Source: CAIWTU01 sp963815135 | GTDB lineage: Bacteria; Desulfobacterota; Desulfuromonadia; Geobacterales; Geobacteraceae | Assembly (NCBI GenBank): GCA_963815135.1 | Contig: CAWFFO010000008.1 | Coordinates: 1 to 64,000, forward strand | Length of the DNA: 64,000 nt | Direction of reading: 5' to 3' | In this document: piece by piece, positions 38,114 through 47,100 of the stretch | Numbering within the stretch: position 1 is the stretch's first letter | Layout: each line of letters begins with the position of its first letter | The notes under the pieces: model-generated | Told to the model about the DNA's origin: nothing | Database searches by the model: none | Seen by the model: only the letters and a program-made list of their open reading frames with translations | Translations under genes and position numbers: made by a program

Positions 38114-38147
38114 CTGAAAAGGGCCGCATCCAGTCGGCCCTTTTCAG
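38114..38147. terminator. Bidirectional hairpin terminator
   Basis: Perfect 13-bp inverted repeat (CTGAAAAGGGCCG / CGGCCCTTTTCAG) with an eight-base loop. It has A/T tracts on both flanks within the stem. It lies between the convergent Spy-like remnant and the glycine-zipper gene and can serve both. Confidence 0.85.
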
Positions 38148-38194
38148 CATTTAACCCTCACTTCCTATTTCAGATCAATTGCCACGCACCATGC

Positions 38195-38587
38195 TCAGAA
38201 TTGCCCCCTGAAAAGCTCTGCCGTGATTACGATCGGCGTCTGTCCCTTCGAATTGGTATCCCTGATATCCGGCATGACTGTCGGCACGGCCAGTTTGACC
38301 TCGCCGTTGTCCAGCTCGGCCAATGCTTTTGGCGCACTGAACATGGATATTGTCGCACCGGCAACGGCACCGCCGGCGGCTCCGAAACCCATGTAATTTA
38401 GATGGTCGCCCGGCCTCTTGGTAAAAGCCAGAACGGCAGCACCAACGAGCCCTCCGGCAAGCGAACCATACAGGGAATCTTTCACCGTCTCCTTGAAATT
38501 AATTTCGCCTGCAAAAACAGGTGAACTCCAGTTGACGATAAGGAAAAAGGTCATGGAAAGCAAAGACATCCTTCCGATAATTTTCAT
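38195..38587 (-). CDS. Exported glycine-zipper protein
   Basis: A 130-residue protein with a signal peptide (hydrophobic stretch MSLLSMTFFLIVNWSS, cleavage near VFA-GE). A glycine-rich amphipathic/membrane region follows (GSLAGGLVGAAVLAFT, GFGAAGGAVAGATISMF), as in glycine-zipper envelope proteins. The C-terminal ~40 residues are polar. Exact function unknown. ATG 38587 has AAGGAG at good spacing. The open frame extends upstream without a site. Confidence 0.78.
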   Translation of the reverse strand: MKIIGRMSLLSMTFFLIVNWSSPVFAGEINFKETVKDSLYGSLAGGLVGAAVLAFTKRPGDHLNYMGFGAAGGAVAGATISMFSAPKALAELDNGEVKLAVPTVMPDIRDTNSKGQTPIVITAELFRGQF

Positions 38588-38653
38588 CCGAGACTCCTTC
38601 TGAAAAAGCGACAGTCCGGTAATTGCGACTTGAAACCGGCCAGACATGTGCAC

Positions 38654-39816
38654 AAAGTTTCCCGATAGGTAATACCGCTAATCCATTTATATCTTGTTTA
38701 AGTGATCTGGATTGTGAATTTCGCGCGCATGCAGTTTGATGACTGCACGGTGCTGGAGGGTCGTTGTCAAAAGAAAGAATTGCGCAGATTTTAATTTATA
38801 ACCGGCGGAAACCGGACGCTCTGAAAGGAAGATGTGTTCTCAGTACAATGACCGCCGCTATGGAAATCATGCTGCAAATTCCTATCCACATTTGAAAATA
38901 GCAGATTTGGTAACAAAAGTATAACAAAAATCTAAACAATTCTGTATTCCATTAACTTAATTGGTTTTCTCGCGGTGACTCGGGAATATTTTTGAGGAGA
39001 ACCGGGTTGGGAACGGCTTACGTGCAGGAAGAGAGAACTATTAAAAAAGCCTGTATTCACAAGGTTAGATAATTCATGTGGAAAAAATTGACCGATAACA
39101 GCATGTGACATCCAGGTTCACGACAGACATTTTACGGATGAATACCAATTAATGTCCATGGTAACAACTTGACCTGAAGAATAAAGTTATACATGTTTTT
39201 CATATGAATTCAGATGGTTATAAAAACGGTTTAAAGCATCCAAGTGCTGAAAGCAATAAAGTCAGCTATTCTCCTGATTGTACTGGCATCCTCATCGCTT
39301 TTACGCTTCATTTTTTATCCGGGACGAAACTACCCTACAGATTAATTTTGTGCAGTCAGCAAAGTTTGTCGTCATTTTGACTAATAACCGGCGATTTTTG
39401 TCATTATTGCCGAAATTAATGTCAAAATGCGCGTCAACATCGCGCTTCTTCGGATGAAGACTCAAGATACGCATTGTATTGTCCTCCCGAAGAAGACCAA
39501 AAACAGTGACGTAAAGGCTGATTTAACCTGAAAAAAGCATTTGGATGCGGATAAAATCTGATAAAAGCGGATAAAATCTGATTCAAAGAATCACAGACAA
39601 TCAACCAAACAGGTTATTGAATAAAAAGTAGTAACGATTTAGAATTATTAGTGTTCATTCGTGCAATTCGTGGCTGACTGCTTTATATAGGTTTAAGCTT
39701 CTCGGGCCCATTCGGCGAAGCAGGTGTCGATTTCTGACGGGAAGACCATTAAATCCTGAAGCAAGGGAATGAGAAAAAGAATTTGCAGGGGAACATCTTC
39801 CGCGGATGCGCCGATA
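38654..39816. other. 1.2-kb AT-rich intergenic region
   Basis: No recognisable gene apart from one weak small ORF listed separately (39301-39474). A 16-base direct repeat, GCGGATAAAATCTGAT, occurs twice between 39546 and 39583, a type of short dispersed intergenic repeat. The base composition is clearly more AT-rich than the flanking genes, so this may be a region that has lost genes or been inserted. Confidence 0.5.
39301..39474 (-). CDS. Possible small protein, 57 residues
   Basis: ATG 39474 is preceded by GGGAGG eight bases upstream, and the frame runs 57 codons to a TAA. The product begins MRILSLHPKKRDVDAHFDIN and is basic, with no membrane helix or known motif. A frame this short can occur by chance in AT-rich DNA. 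The ribosome site is the only positive evidence. Confidence 0.28.
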   Translation of the reverse strand: MRILSLHPKKRDVDAHFDINFGNNDKNRRLLVKMTTNFADCTKLICRVVSSRIKNEA

Positions 39817-40833
39817 CTATTTTCCGTCAGGCGGCAGTTCAGGGTTTGGCTCTCCGCGGAAGGTTCGAAACAGGAAAACCAGTGAAGGAACCAGAACGAG
39901 AATACCGAACGGGAGTATGCAGAAGAAGGCAACCAGCGTGGAATGTGGCGCTATGGCTGCCGAGAAGCTGAGCCTGCCGATGATCAGATCCGGATACATG
40001 GCGGCGCCGAAGCCGGTAATCGTAAGGGCGACAGCCGCCGCCGCGGCGATCTGAGCCTGCTGGTATTTCCGCATCCAGAGCAAAGCCTCGGCAGAGACGC
40101 CGGCAATAGCTGCGAAAGTGACGAAAAACACCACCCACGTGCCTAGAAGGCGACTTGCGAAAAGAGGAGCGTGAAATCCGGAAACCGGGATTGCCGCTGC
40201 GGTCAGCATACCGAGAGCAAGCCCTGCGAACATCCCCCGCCTTCTGAAATCTTCCCTCAATTCGCCGACTGTGCGGACCGTCATGTAAACGGGGGCCAGG
40301 TAGGCACATATGGCCAGCCCGGTCAATCCGCCGATCAACGTAAACGGAGTAACCCATGAGGAAACCCCGTCACTCAGCTGCCGGTTTTCCGTGACCATTT
40401 TCCCGGTGGCTGTTGCGGTTACCGCCATCCCCAGGGCAAAAGGCGTGAGAATACTGGAAATCTCGAATGTCCTGGCAATCAGGGGCACGTCTTTTCCGGT
40501 CTGTCTTCCGAAATGTCGGAAGGCAAAGGCGGCTCCGCGAAAGTTGATGCCGACCAGGGCGATGACAAAGGGTGTCAGCAGCGCGATGAATAATTCGGCA
40601 AAACCCTTGGGGAACAGTGTGAAAAGAACTACCACCACGAAAATCAGCCAGACATGATTGGTCTCCCAGACCGGTCCTATTGCATGGAAAAGACTGTCCC
40701 TCTGCTCCCGGGCGCGTGGTCCTGAGGCGAAAGCGGTCCAGATCCCGCCGCCGAAATCCGCTCCCGCAAACACGGCATACATGACAAGCCCCAGAAGCAG
40801 GACCAGAACTGAGAAATTATCAAGCGTCAGCAT
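39817..40833 (-). CDS. cydB: Cytochrome bd oxidase subunit II
   Basis: A 338-residue membrane protein with about eight helices and the family start LLGLVMYAVFAGADFGGG. Other conserved segments are IGPVWETNHVWLIF and LTPFVIALVGINFRGAAF. With CydA it forms the quinol:O2 oxidoreductase in the inner membrane, which reduces O2 to water at high affinity. ATG 40833 overlaps the cydA stop by seven bases and has GGAGG upstream. I see no cydX-like small gene just downstream. Confidence 0.95.
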   Translation of the reverse strand: MLTLDNFSVLVLLLGLVMYAVFAGADFGGGIWTAFASGPRAREQRDSLFHAIGPVWETNHVWLIFVVVVLFTLFPKGFAELFIALLTPFVIALVGINFRGAAFAFRHFGRQTGKDVPLIARTFEISSILTPFALGMAVTATATGKMVTENRQLSDGVSSWVTPFTLIGGLTGLAICAYLAPVYMTVRTVGELREDFRRRGMFAGLALGMLTAAAIPVSGFHAPLFASRLLGTWVVFFVTFAAIAGVSAEALLWMRKYQQAQIAAAAAVALTITGFGAAMYPDLIIGRLSFSAAIAPHSTLVAFFCILPFGILVLVPSLVFLFRTFRGEPNPELPPDGK

Positions 40834-42152
40834 GCATCTTCCTCCCCTCCCGTGCCATTTCCCGTTCCGGCCGATGAAGAACGCAGCAGCATTTTCAACA
40901 GACCGGCTGTCAGTGCCGCATAGACCGCCAGAAAGGTGAGGAACACCACGATCATGCCGCTGTTCGGCGTCGCGCCCTCGGCTACTCGCATCTGGCCCTG
41001 TATGATCCAGGGCTGACGACCGAATTCCGTAACCAGCCAGCCGCTTTCCAGCGCGATCATGCCGAATGGCGATGCCAGAACTACGGCATACAGCACTCCT
41101 CTGTCCAATGGTACCTCTCCCCGCCGTCTGCGCAGCCACCAGAACCATGCGGCGGCGGTGGACATGATAAAAAAGGAGCCGACCATCAGGTCGAAGAATG
41201 GATGAACCATGCGCGGGTCTGGAACATCGCCGGGCGGAAAGGCGTCAAGTCCCTCCACAACCGCAGACGGATCACGGTGGGCGAGAATACTGAGCATCTT
41301 GGGAATTTCAATGCCGAAATACACTTTCCCCGTGGCCGGGTCCGGCCAGCCGCCGATTACCAGTGGAGCGCCGCGCACCGATTTGAACAGGGCTTCCATC
41401 GCCGCCAGTTTCGGTTTCTGTTGTTTGGCGACAAAGACAGCAGCCCAGTCGCCGGAGATGAGCATGAGCGGCAGACAAAAGCCTGCGACAGCCAAAGCCA
41501 GTGCAAGCGCTCTCTTGTTGTACTCGGAGAATTGACCTCTCAAAATGACAAAAGCATATATTCCGGCCATGGCAAAACCGGTTGCGACGTATGCCGCAAG
41601 CGTGCCGTGAACCGCCTCATGGGCCCATGCCGGGTTGGCAAGGGCACTGAAAGGTTCTACTACGGCAAAGGTTCCGTTGTCTGCGCGGAACCCGGCCGGG
41701 GAATTCATCCAGGCATTGGCGCTGATAACGAAGGCTGCGGAAGCAGCAGCGGAAATGGTCAACGGGATCGTACAGAAAAAGAGCATACGGCGCGAAAGAC
41801 GTTTTTCTCCGTATATATATAGTGCCAGGAAGATCGCCTCGGTAAAGAAGGCAAAGCCCTCCATTGAGAAGGGAAGACCAATGAGCGGACCACTGACGGC
41901 CATAAACCGCGGCCAGAGCAACCCCAACTCGAAGGAAAGGATGGTACCGGAGACGGCTCCGATTGCGAACAGCACACCTGCCGGACGAATCCAGCCGCGG
42001 GCCATCCTATGGTAAATTTCGTTGCCGGTTCGCAGGGAAAGGCCTTCCGCCAGAAACAACATGAACGGCAGACCGATACCGATGGTCGCATAAATAATGT
42101 GAAATCCGAGCGAAAGCCCCATCAGGGCGCGTGCAGCCAGGACGTTGTCCAT
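40827..42152 (-). CDS. cydA: Cytochrome bd oxidase subunit I
   Basis: A 441-residue membrane protein with nine or so helices, carrying the haems. Features are the N-terminal histidine in LGFHIIYATIG (haem b595 position in the family), the GPLIGLPFSMEGFAFFTEAIF segment split around the second helix, a Q-loop with AKQQKPKLAAMEA, and GRQPWIIQGQMR near the C-terminus. The Q-loop is the short type. ATG 42152 matches the usual CydA N-terminus; an upstream TTG at 42173 is less likely. In an apparently anaerobic genome its likely role is O2 protection or microaerobic respiration. Confidence 0.95.
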   Translation of the reverse strand: MDNVLAARALMGLSLGFHIIYATIGIGLPFMLFLAEGLSLRTGNEIYHRMARGWIRPAGVLFAIGAVSGTILSFELGLLWPRFMAVSGPLIGLPFSMEGFAFFTEAIFLALYIYGEKRLSRRMLFFCTIPLTISAAASAAFVISANAWMNSPAGFRADNGTFAVVEPFSALANPAWAHEAVHGTLAAYVATGFAMAGIYAFVILRGQFSEYNKRALALALAVAGFCLPLMLISGDWAAVFVAKQQKPKLAAMEALFKSVRGAPLVIGGWPDPATGKVYFGIEIPKMLSILAHRDPSAVVEGLDAFPPGDVPDPRMVHPFFDLMVGSFFIMSTAAAWFWWLRRRRGEVPLDRGVLYAVVLASPFGMIALESGWLVTEFGRQPWIIQGQMRVAEGATPNSGMIVVFLTFLAVYAALTAGLLKMLLRSSSAGTGNGTGGEEDAC

Positions 42153-42199
42153 TTGATTCACCGTCTCTTCCAAATTTCCGACTATTTGTTTCTCAAATC

Positions 42200-42374
42200 C
42201 CTGAATCCGTGGCGCCTGAACGCCGTAGCGAGCAGAATGCCGGAGTTCAACGTCGTTGACGCCATTGCATGCCGTTATGCCGGGTGTACTTAGTCGGTCC
42301 GCCTCATAATTCCGAAATGCAAAAACTGAGGCGTAACGCGCAAGCGAAAGCGTGAATGCGTTACGGATTCAGGA
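42200..42374. repeat. REP-like inverted repeat upstream of cydA
   Basis: CCTGAATCCGT at 42200-42210 is mirrored by ACGGATTCAGG at 42364-42374. Inside the right arm, CGTAACGC (42333-42340) pairs with GCGTTACG (42359-42366) around a GCAAGCGAAAGCG core. The arms continue with partial similarity for ~35 bases. It occupies the cydA promoter region and resembles dispersed palindromic (REP/BIME) elements. Confidence 0.55.
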
Positions 42375-42458
42375 AATCTATATATTTTACCATCAGAATC
42401 CGGAAAATAAATTCTGTTACATCATGGAGGGCAAATGCTTCTCTGAAACAGCCTCATC

Positions 42459-42638
42459 AGTGTCCGGTTAAGGATTTGCATACATGCCATCCCCCCTCTC
42501 CCGGCCTGCGGCCACCCTCTCCCACAAGGGGAGAGGGACTTGAAAATCCCCCCTCCCTTCGATGGGAGGGGGTTGAGGGAGGGTGCAAAAAAGTGATCTT
42601 AGTCAAATATGAATACTGCAACTTTCTAACCGGACACT
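42459..42638. repeat. MITE-like element with 12-bp terminal inverted repeats
   Basis: AGTGTCCGGTTA at 42459-42470 is perfectly inverted as TAACCGGACACT at 42627-42638, with weaker matching extending inward. The 180-bp interior has no gene but holds a palindromic CCCTCTCCC...GGGAGAGGG and CCCCTCCC..GGGAGGGG block (about 42485-42590). It has the form of a non-autonomous transposable element that contains or received a REP-type unit. No transposase is present. Confidence 0.6.
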
Positions 42639-42805
42639 TCTGAACCAGCATGAAAAACGAAAAAACAAATTGATAAAAAGACGGATATTTGCGGCGCAAT
42701 CCGTAAAATCTTTCCCTGTTTCAGGATCGATAATGGTAAACTCGGAAGAATAGCGGCAGATAGACAAGCAGACCAGTACAAGCAAAGACGGCAGAAAGGG
42801 TTACC

Positions 42806-43429
42806 ATGCCATTATCTACGCTGATTTATTTCCTTGGCGCATCCGTCGCCATTACACTGGCTCCCGGTCCTGACAACACTTTTGTCGTTGCCCAGGGGAT
42901 TTCCAGAGGCAGAAAAGCCGCCATAACAACGGCTCTGGGGATGTGCAGCGGAATAAGCGTACACACCACCGCCGCCGCGCTCGGATTATCAGCCCTCCTT
43001 TATTCGTCCGCAACGGCATTTACGGTTCTCAAATACGCGGGCGCGGCTTATCTTCTTTTCCTGGCTTATAAGGCAATCAGGGAAAAAGGCGGGGTAACAC
43101 AGCAGAATATCAAGGGGGAACAGAGGTTGCCGGTCCTTTTCCGGCGCGGGTTCATAATGAATGTCATCAATCCGAAGGTAGCTTTATTTTTCCTTGCATT
43201 CCTGCCGCAGTTCGTGACACGGCAATCAGGGAGCACCACCGGCCAGATGTTTGTGCTGGGCCTGCTTTTCATGGTTCAGGCAGTTATCGTGTTCAGCGCC
43301 ATCGGATTCCTTTCAGGCAGCATCGGCAACTCGGTTCTCAAAAGGCCGCGTATCGCCCGTTTCTTCGCATGGCTGACAGCCGGTGTCTTCGCTTCACTCG
43401 GATTACGTCTCGCCCTCGCACAGAAATAA
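42806..43429 (+). CDS. LysE/RhtB family exporter
   Basis: A 207-residue inner-membrane protein with about six helices. Family signatures are the N-terminal APGPDNTFVVAQGISRGR and GFIMNVINPKVALFFLAFLPQF. Members export amino acids such as lysine, threonine or homoserine lactone; the substrate here cannot be assigned. The ribosome site is AAAGGG. Single-gene unit, with the MITE-like element upstream. Confidence 0.93.
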   Translation: MPLSTLIYFLGASVAITLAPGPDNTFVVAQGISRGRKAAITTALGMCSGISVHTTAAALGLSALLYSSATAFTVLKYAGAAYLLFLAYKAIREKGGVTQQNIKGEQRLPVLFRRGFIMNVINPKVALFFLAFLPQFVTRQSGSTTGQMFVLGLLFMVQAVIVFSAIGFLSGSIGNSVLKRPRIARFFAWLTAGVFASLGLRLALAQK

Positions 43430-43575
43430 CTGATACCCAACGCCGTCAAGCCTGAACCAGCCGGGTTTTTGCCTCATGAATACCAGTATTGATCTCGAAA
43501 ATCTTGTGTAATCTTGATGTAATCGCGAGGCTGAAAAAGTTTTTGAGACGTAAAGTTTTCTGATATTTTGCTCAA

Positions 43576-45669
43576 TTAAATCCTGAAAACGCCCATTTCC
43601 TTTTTAAGCATATCAGTGTGGCCCTGGAGTTTTGACAGGGCATCGTTCAATACCAGGATCGACTCCAGGTTAACAGTTGTGGAATGCTGAATGTCAGCTA
43701 CCGCAGCCATGACCTGTCCGCCACCAAGCTCCTGCTCTTCACAGATCCGGTTTATATGCTGCATCATCGCTGTTATCTCTTCGCTGTTCTGTGCCACGAA
43801 TGCAGCCGCCTTGCTCTGCTCCGTTGTGGAGTATTTCGTTCTTGACGAAAGATCCTTCATTTTCGTCACATGGTCGATTATTTGCCCGCTTCCGTTCTCC
43901 TGCTCTGCGGTTGCCATGGCAATCTGGGCAACCATGTCGTTTACCCGTTCCATGGCCTCCCGGATCATCCCGCTTCCTTTTCCCTGTTCGAATGTCGCCT
44001 TGGCAATTTCCTCCATCCGTTGCGAGGCCTTTTCCGCTCCTGCGACTATTTTGTGTAAAGCTTCTCCCGAATTGCGAGACAGGACAACTCCATCTTCTAT
44101 TTTTCTTTCCACCAGGTCTGTAACTTCCACCGCCTTCATGCTTTCGTCCTGCACACCCCTGATCACCGCTTCTATTTCACGGGTCGAATTGCTGGTGCGC
44201 TCGGCAAGCTTTTTTATCTCGTCGGCAACGACGGAAAAGCCCTTGCCGTGCTCTCCCGCCTGCGATGCTATAATGGCGGCATTAAGGGCGAGAAGCTTTG
44301 TCTGTCCGGCAACCTCGTCTATCACGGAAAGTATTTTGCCGATGGCCACTGCCCTTTCTGAAAGGGTTTTGACGACATCAGTAGTGATGCGGGAGGATTT
44401 CCGTATTTCATTCATCCCGTCGATAACCGCCTGAACCGACTGCTGGCCGCCGGCCGCATCAGCCCTCACACCGTGAACTATCGAGGCGGTTTCCGAGGCA
44501 TTTTCCTCGATATGCTTTATTGTGCCGTCCATCTCGATGATAGACAAAGCCGTTGTCTCGACGGAGTCCAGGAGAGAAGCGGCATTTGATTTAACCTGTT
44601 TGACGGCAACGGCCATCTGGATTATTGAAGAGCTTACCTCCTCGATGGACCCCGCCTGGACCTCGACGCTTTGCGCCATCTCCTCCATACTGGACGCCAT
44701 TTCCAATATGGAGGATGTATTTTCCACGGCCGATCGGGAAACGCCGTCCACACCACCGGCAACACTTTTTATCGATGTGTTGATCTCAGTTATTGCTGAA
44801 GAAGTTCTGTCTGCGGCCTCCACCTGAATTTCGGCCGAATCCCGAACCCGCTTCGACGCATCTGCAATATTTCCTGAAACAAGAAACAGCTCCGCGGCCG
44901 AACGGCTGACTTTACTTACCATCGAATTGAGATTTTTCACCATTGCGTTGAGGGCACAGGACAGTTGCTCTATTTCATCGCCGGTTTTTGACTTTCTCCT
45001 GAAATCATTACCTTCAGCAGTCGCCATGCATGTCAGATCGCCGTCGGCAAGGCGGTTGGCCAAAACTACCGCATTTCTCACAGGCCGCGTGATGCCGACG
45101 GTGATCCGGTAGCTCAGAAAGGCCAGCATGACAATAATAGCTAATCCGAATATGAGGTTCCATTTCAAAAAAGACGACCTCAGTTCGTTGAAATAGTCAT
45201 CCTTGTTGACGCCCGGAACAACCCAGAGTTTCCATGGTTCGATATAGCGAAAGGCGACAAGCTTGTCTTGTCCGGTCGTAGATGCCCTGTACTCGTAGAC
45301 ACCGCCTTCTTTGTGCTTGCGGATAAAATCGATATGCGGCAGGCCGGCTAGATTTTTCCCCTCATCCTTCCTGTGTACTACAAGAGTTCCCTGTCCGTCG
45401 AGCAGGAAGGCATAACCGGTCTTCCCGATTTTCACGGAATTAAAAGCTTTTTTGAAGTTTTCATCTTTATACGCGTCGGGATTAATCCGCGCGATATAGC
45501 CGAGGCTTTTTTGCATGGCGTCCGCAACAGAGGCAACATCCTTCTCCATAATTGTTTTAATCTCGTGCACGGAAATGAAATACGAAAAGGAGACACTGAA
45601 TACTACCGAGATGAAAGAAAATGAAGCGAAAAATATCAGCCGGGACTTAATACTGTTGAAACGGATCAT
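43576..45669 (-). CDS. Methyl-accepting chemotaxis protein with Cache sensor
   Basis: A 697-residue chemoreceptor. A membrane helix (~8-30) is followed by a periplasmic single-Cache domain (GKTGYAFLLDGQGTLVVHRK, EPWKLWVVPGV), a second helix (~170-190), HAMP, and a long cytoplasmic signalling coiled coil. The conserved hairpin tip includes VIDEVAGQTKLLALNAAIIA, with ASQAGEHGKGFSVVADEIKK. ATG 45669 follows AAAGGAG. The open frame extends 41 codons further without a site. The ligand is unknown; small carboxylates are typical for this fold (inference). Confidence 0.94.
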   Translation of the reverse strand: MIRFNSIKSRLIFFASFSFISVVFSVSFSYFISVHEIKTIMEKDVASVADAMQKSLGYIARINPDAYKDENFKKAFNSVKIGKTGYAFLLDGQGTLVVHRKDEGKNLAGLPHIDFIRKHKEGGVYEYRASTTGQDKLVAFRYIEPWKLWVVPGVNKDDYFNELRSSFLKWNLIFGLAIIVMLAFLSYRITVGITRPVRNAVVLANRLADGDLTCMATAEGNDFRRKSKTGDEIEQLSCALNAMVKNLNSMVSKVSRSAAELFLVSGNIADASKRVRDSAEIQVEAADRTSSAITEINTSIKSVAGGVDGVSRSAVENTSSILEMASSMEEMAQSVEVQAGSIEEVSSSIIQMAVAVKQVKSNAASLLDSVETTALSIIEMDGTIKHIEENASETASIVHGVRADAAGGQQSVQAVIDGMNEIRKSSRITTDVVKTLSERAVAIGKILSVIDEVAGQTKLLALNAAIIASQAGEHGKGFSVVADEIKKLAERTSNSTREIEAVIRGVQDESMKAVEVTDLVERKIEDGVVLSRNSGEALHKIVAGAEKASQRMEEIAKATFEQGKGSGMIREAMERVNDMVAQIAMATAEQENGSGQIIDHVTKMKDLSSRTKYSTTEQSKAAAFVAQNSEEITAMMQHINRICEEQELGGGQVMAAVADIQHSTTVNLESILVLNDALSKLQGHTDMLKKEMGVFRI

Positions 45670-45764
45670 GCGAATAAAACTCCTTTCCTGTTCCGCAAAC
45701 ATATCCAGGCCCTTAAAGCCGGACAACAACCAAATATAAAAAGCATATAATCCTGAAAAAGCAG

Positions 45765-45895
45765 TCTCTCGCCAAGCCGCCAAGAAAGCCAAGTAAAAAC
45801 AGGGCAGTGTCTCTATCGGGGATTCACCATATTGGTGAATTATATATAACTTGAAACTATTTGATTTTCTTTGCGGCTTTGCGTCTTTGTGTGAG
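45765..45895. repeat. Imperfect inverted repeat with central palindrome
   Basis: Left arm TCTCTCGCCAAGCCGCCAAG (45765-45784 and on) and right arm CTTTGCGGCTTTGCGTCTTT (45869-45888 and on) are imperfect inverses of the CGCCAAG/CTTTGCG type common in bacterial intergenic DNA. At the centre, ATTCACCA/TGGTGAAT (45822-45840) forms a perfect 8-bp hairpin or operator-like palindrome. It lies upstream of the chemoreceptor gene. Confidence 0.5.
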
Positions 45896-46437
45896 TAGAT
45901 GCCGTTTTCAGGATATTATAATCGTGCGATATTTTTCGGTGAAGTGTCATTAAATAAGGTCGATTTTTTAGGTCCAGATTTTCTGTTCAGCCATTTACCA
46001 ATTTGAAGAATGTCTTCATTTGAAAAATGCTTTTAAAATTCGTGTCCGGAAGATGAACTTCGGTTCTTACCGATGTTGCAATATCCGATTTATAACCATT
46101 TATTCGATATTTACGAATGTTTTTAATTATTCCTTCAAAACATTTCGACATTATTTTTACATACAAACATGAAGTAATCTTTTCATTCCAATTGGTTGTA
46201 TAATTTCGGAATATATAGAATACAGGAGTGAACAGACTATTTAATATTTTATTTAATAAATTGTGTCAACATTTTTTAACTTGCCAGTTTATGGTCCGTC
46301 CCCATATTGTATTTAGCTTATTAATTAATACGTATAAACTATTTCACCACAAAAACTTCGGTCAAATATCCTTTACAACAAGTCACCAATCGGCCATTTT
46401 TTCAATTACTACAGTATGTTACGATCCATTGCGCAGT

Positions 46438-46466
46438 TTGACTTTGTTGTAACTATTCTGTATCAT
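46438..46466 (+). promoter_or_regulatory. Sigma-70-type promoter for the 46549 gene
   Basis: TTGACT (46438-46443) and TATCAT (46461-46466) are separated by exactly 17 bases. Each hexamer matches the consensus at five of six positions. Transcription would start near 46473, leaving a ~75-base leader. Confidence 0.7.
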
Positions 46467-46502
46467 TTAGTCATAAGACGAGACAGAGACAATTAATTTC
46501 TA

Positions 46503-46536
46503 CCCGGTTTTTCCGGGATGAATGCGCCTCGGCGCA
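46503..46536 (+). promoter_or_regulatory. Double hairpin in the 5' leader of the 46549 gene
   Basis: Two short perfect hairpins occur between the promoter and the ribosome site: CCCGG-TTTTT-CCGGG at 46503-46517 and TGCGCC-TC-GGCGCA at 46523-46536. The second ends immediately before AAAGGAGG. The arrangement could stabilise the mRNA or control translation; no known riboswitch is recognised. Confidence 0.5.
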
Positions 46537-46548
46537 AAGGAGGTAATT

Positions 46549-47058
46549 ATGGCGACAATGTCAAATGCGAAAATGAAATTATTCGACGAGTTGCACATGA
46601 ACAACTCTGGAAAAGAATTATTTGAAATGACCAAGTTAAGCGAAGACGAACTTTACAGGAGCATAGGAAAAGCCGCGAGAGATACGCAGAATACCCTCAA
46701 ACCCGGAGATGATTACCTGAACAGCCCCAACATCGGAGACAACACCGGCAAGTACGCCTTTTTCTTCCGCAGCCCGAAGATTACATCGATGAAACCCGCT
46801 CTCTACCTCAAACTGCCTGAAAATGATACGGAAGCCGGAAATGTCGCGTATGGACAGCTGGAAGGATATCTAGGCAGAGTGATATGCGAAACTGCAACCA
46901 ACAGTTCCAGGTTCGGTTACAAGCAGGAAAACATAAGGCTCGCCAGCCAATGCGTTGAAGAAATCAACAGCAGATTCCCGAAACTCGACTCACGGATAGT
47001 CAAGGGATTCGTGGCACTTCACGCAAAGGATCATTTCAATAAATGCACCATGTGGTAA
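46549..47058 (+). CDS. Conserved-looking hypothetical protein, strongly expressed unit
   Basis: A 169-residue soluble protein I cannot place in a family. It begins with a helical stretch (MKLFDELHMNNSGKELFEMT) and has an acidic middle with a KYAFFFRSPKITSMKPALYL segment. There is no signal peptide or membrane helix. The gene has a textbook promoter, a structured leader, a perfect AAAGGAGG ribosome site and a strong terminator. It is therefore a single-gene unit probably made in quantity. Flanked by ~880 bases of AT-rich non-coding DNA upstream. Confidence 0.82.
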   Translation: MATMSNAKMKLFDELHMNNSGKELFEMTKLSEDELYRSIGKAARDTQNTLKPGDDYLNSPNIGDNTGKYAFFFRSPKITSMKPALYLKLPENDTEAGNVAYGQLEGYLGRVICETATNSSRFGYKQENIRLASQCVEEINSRFPKLDSRIVKGFVALHAKDHFNKCTMW

Positions 47059-47100
47059 TGGAAAAAAATATCATTGCCAATGTATAGATAGGGAGAAAGA

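Noticed and set aside
39693..39816. A minus-strand frame continuing past the end of cydB that might be a cydX-like small subunit.
   Set aside because: The short product has no membrane helix and no CydX features.
46228..46452. A 74-codon plus-strand frame starting with GTG in AT-rich DNA.
   Set aside because: The ribosome-site-like AGGA touches the start codon with no spacing, and the frame contains the promoter of the next gene.
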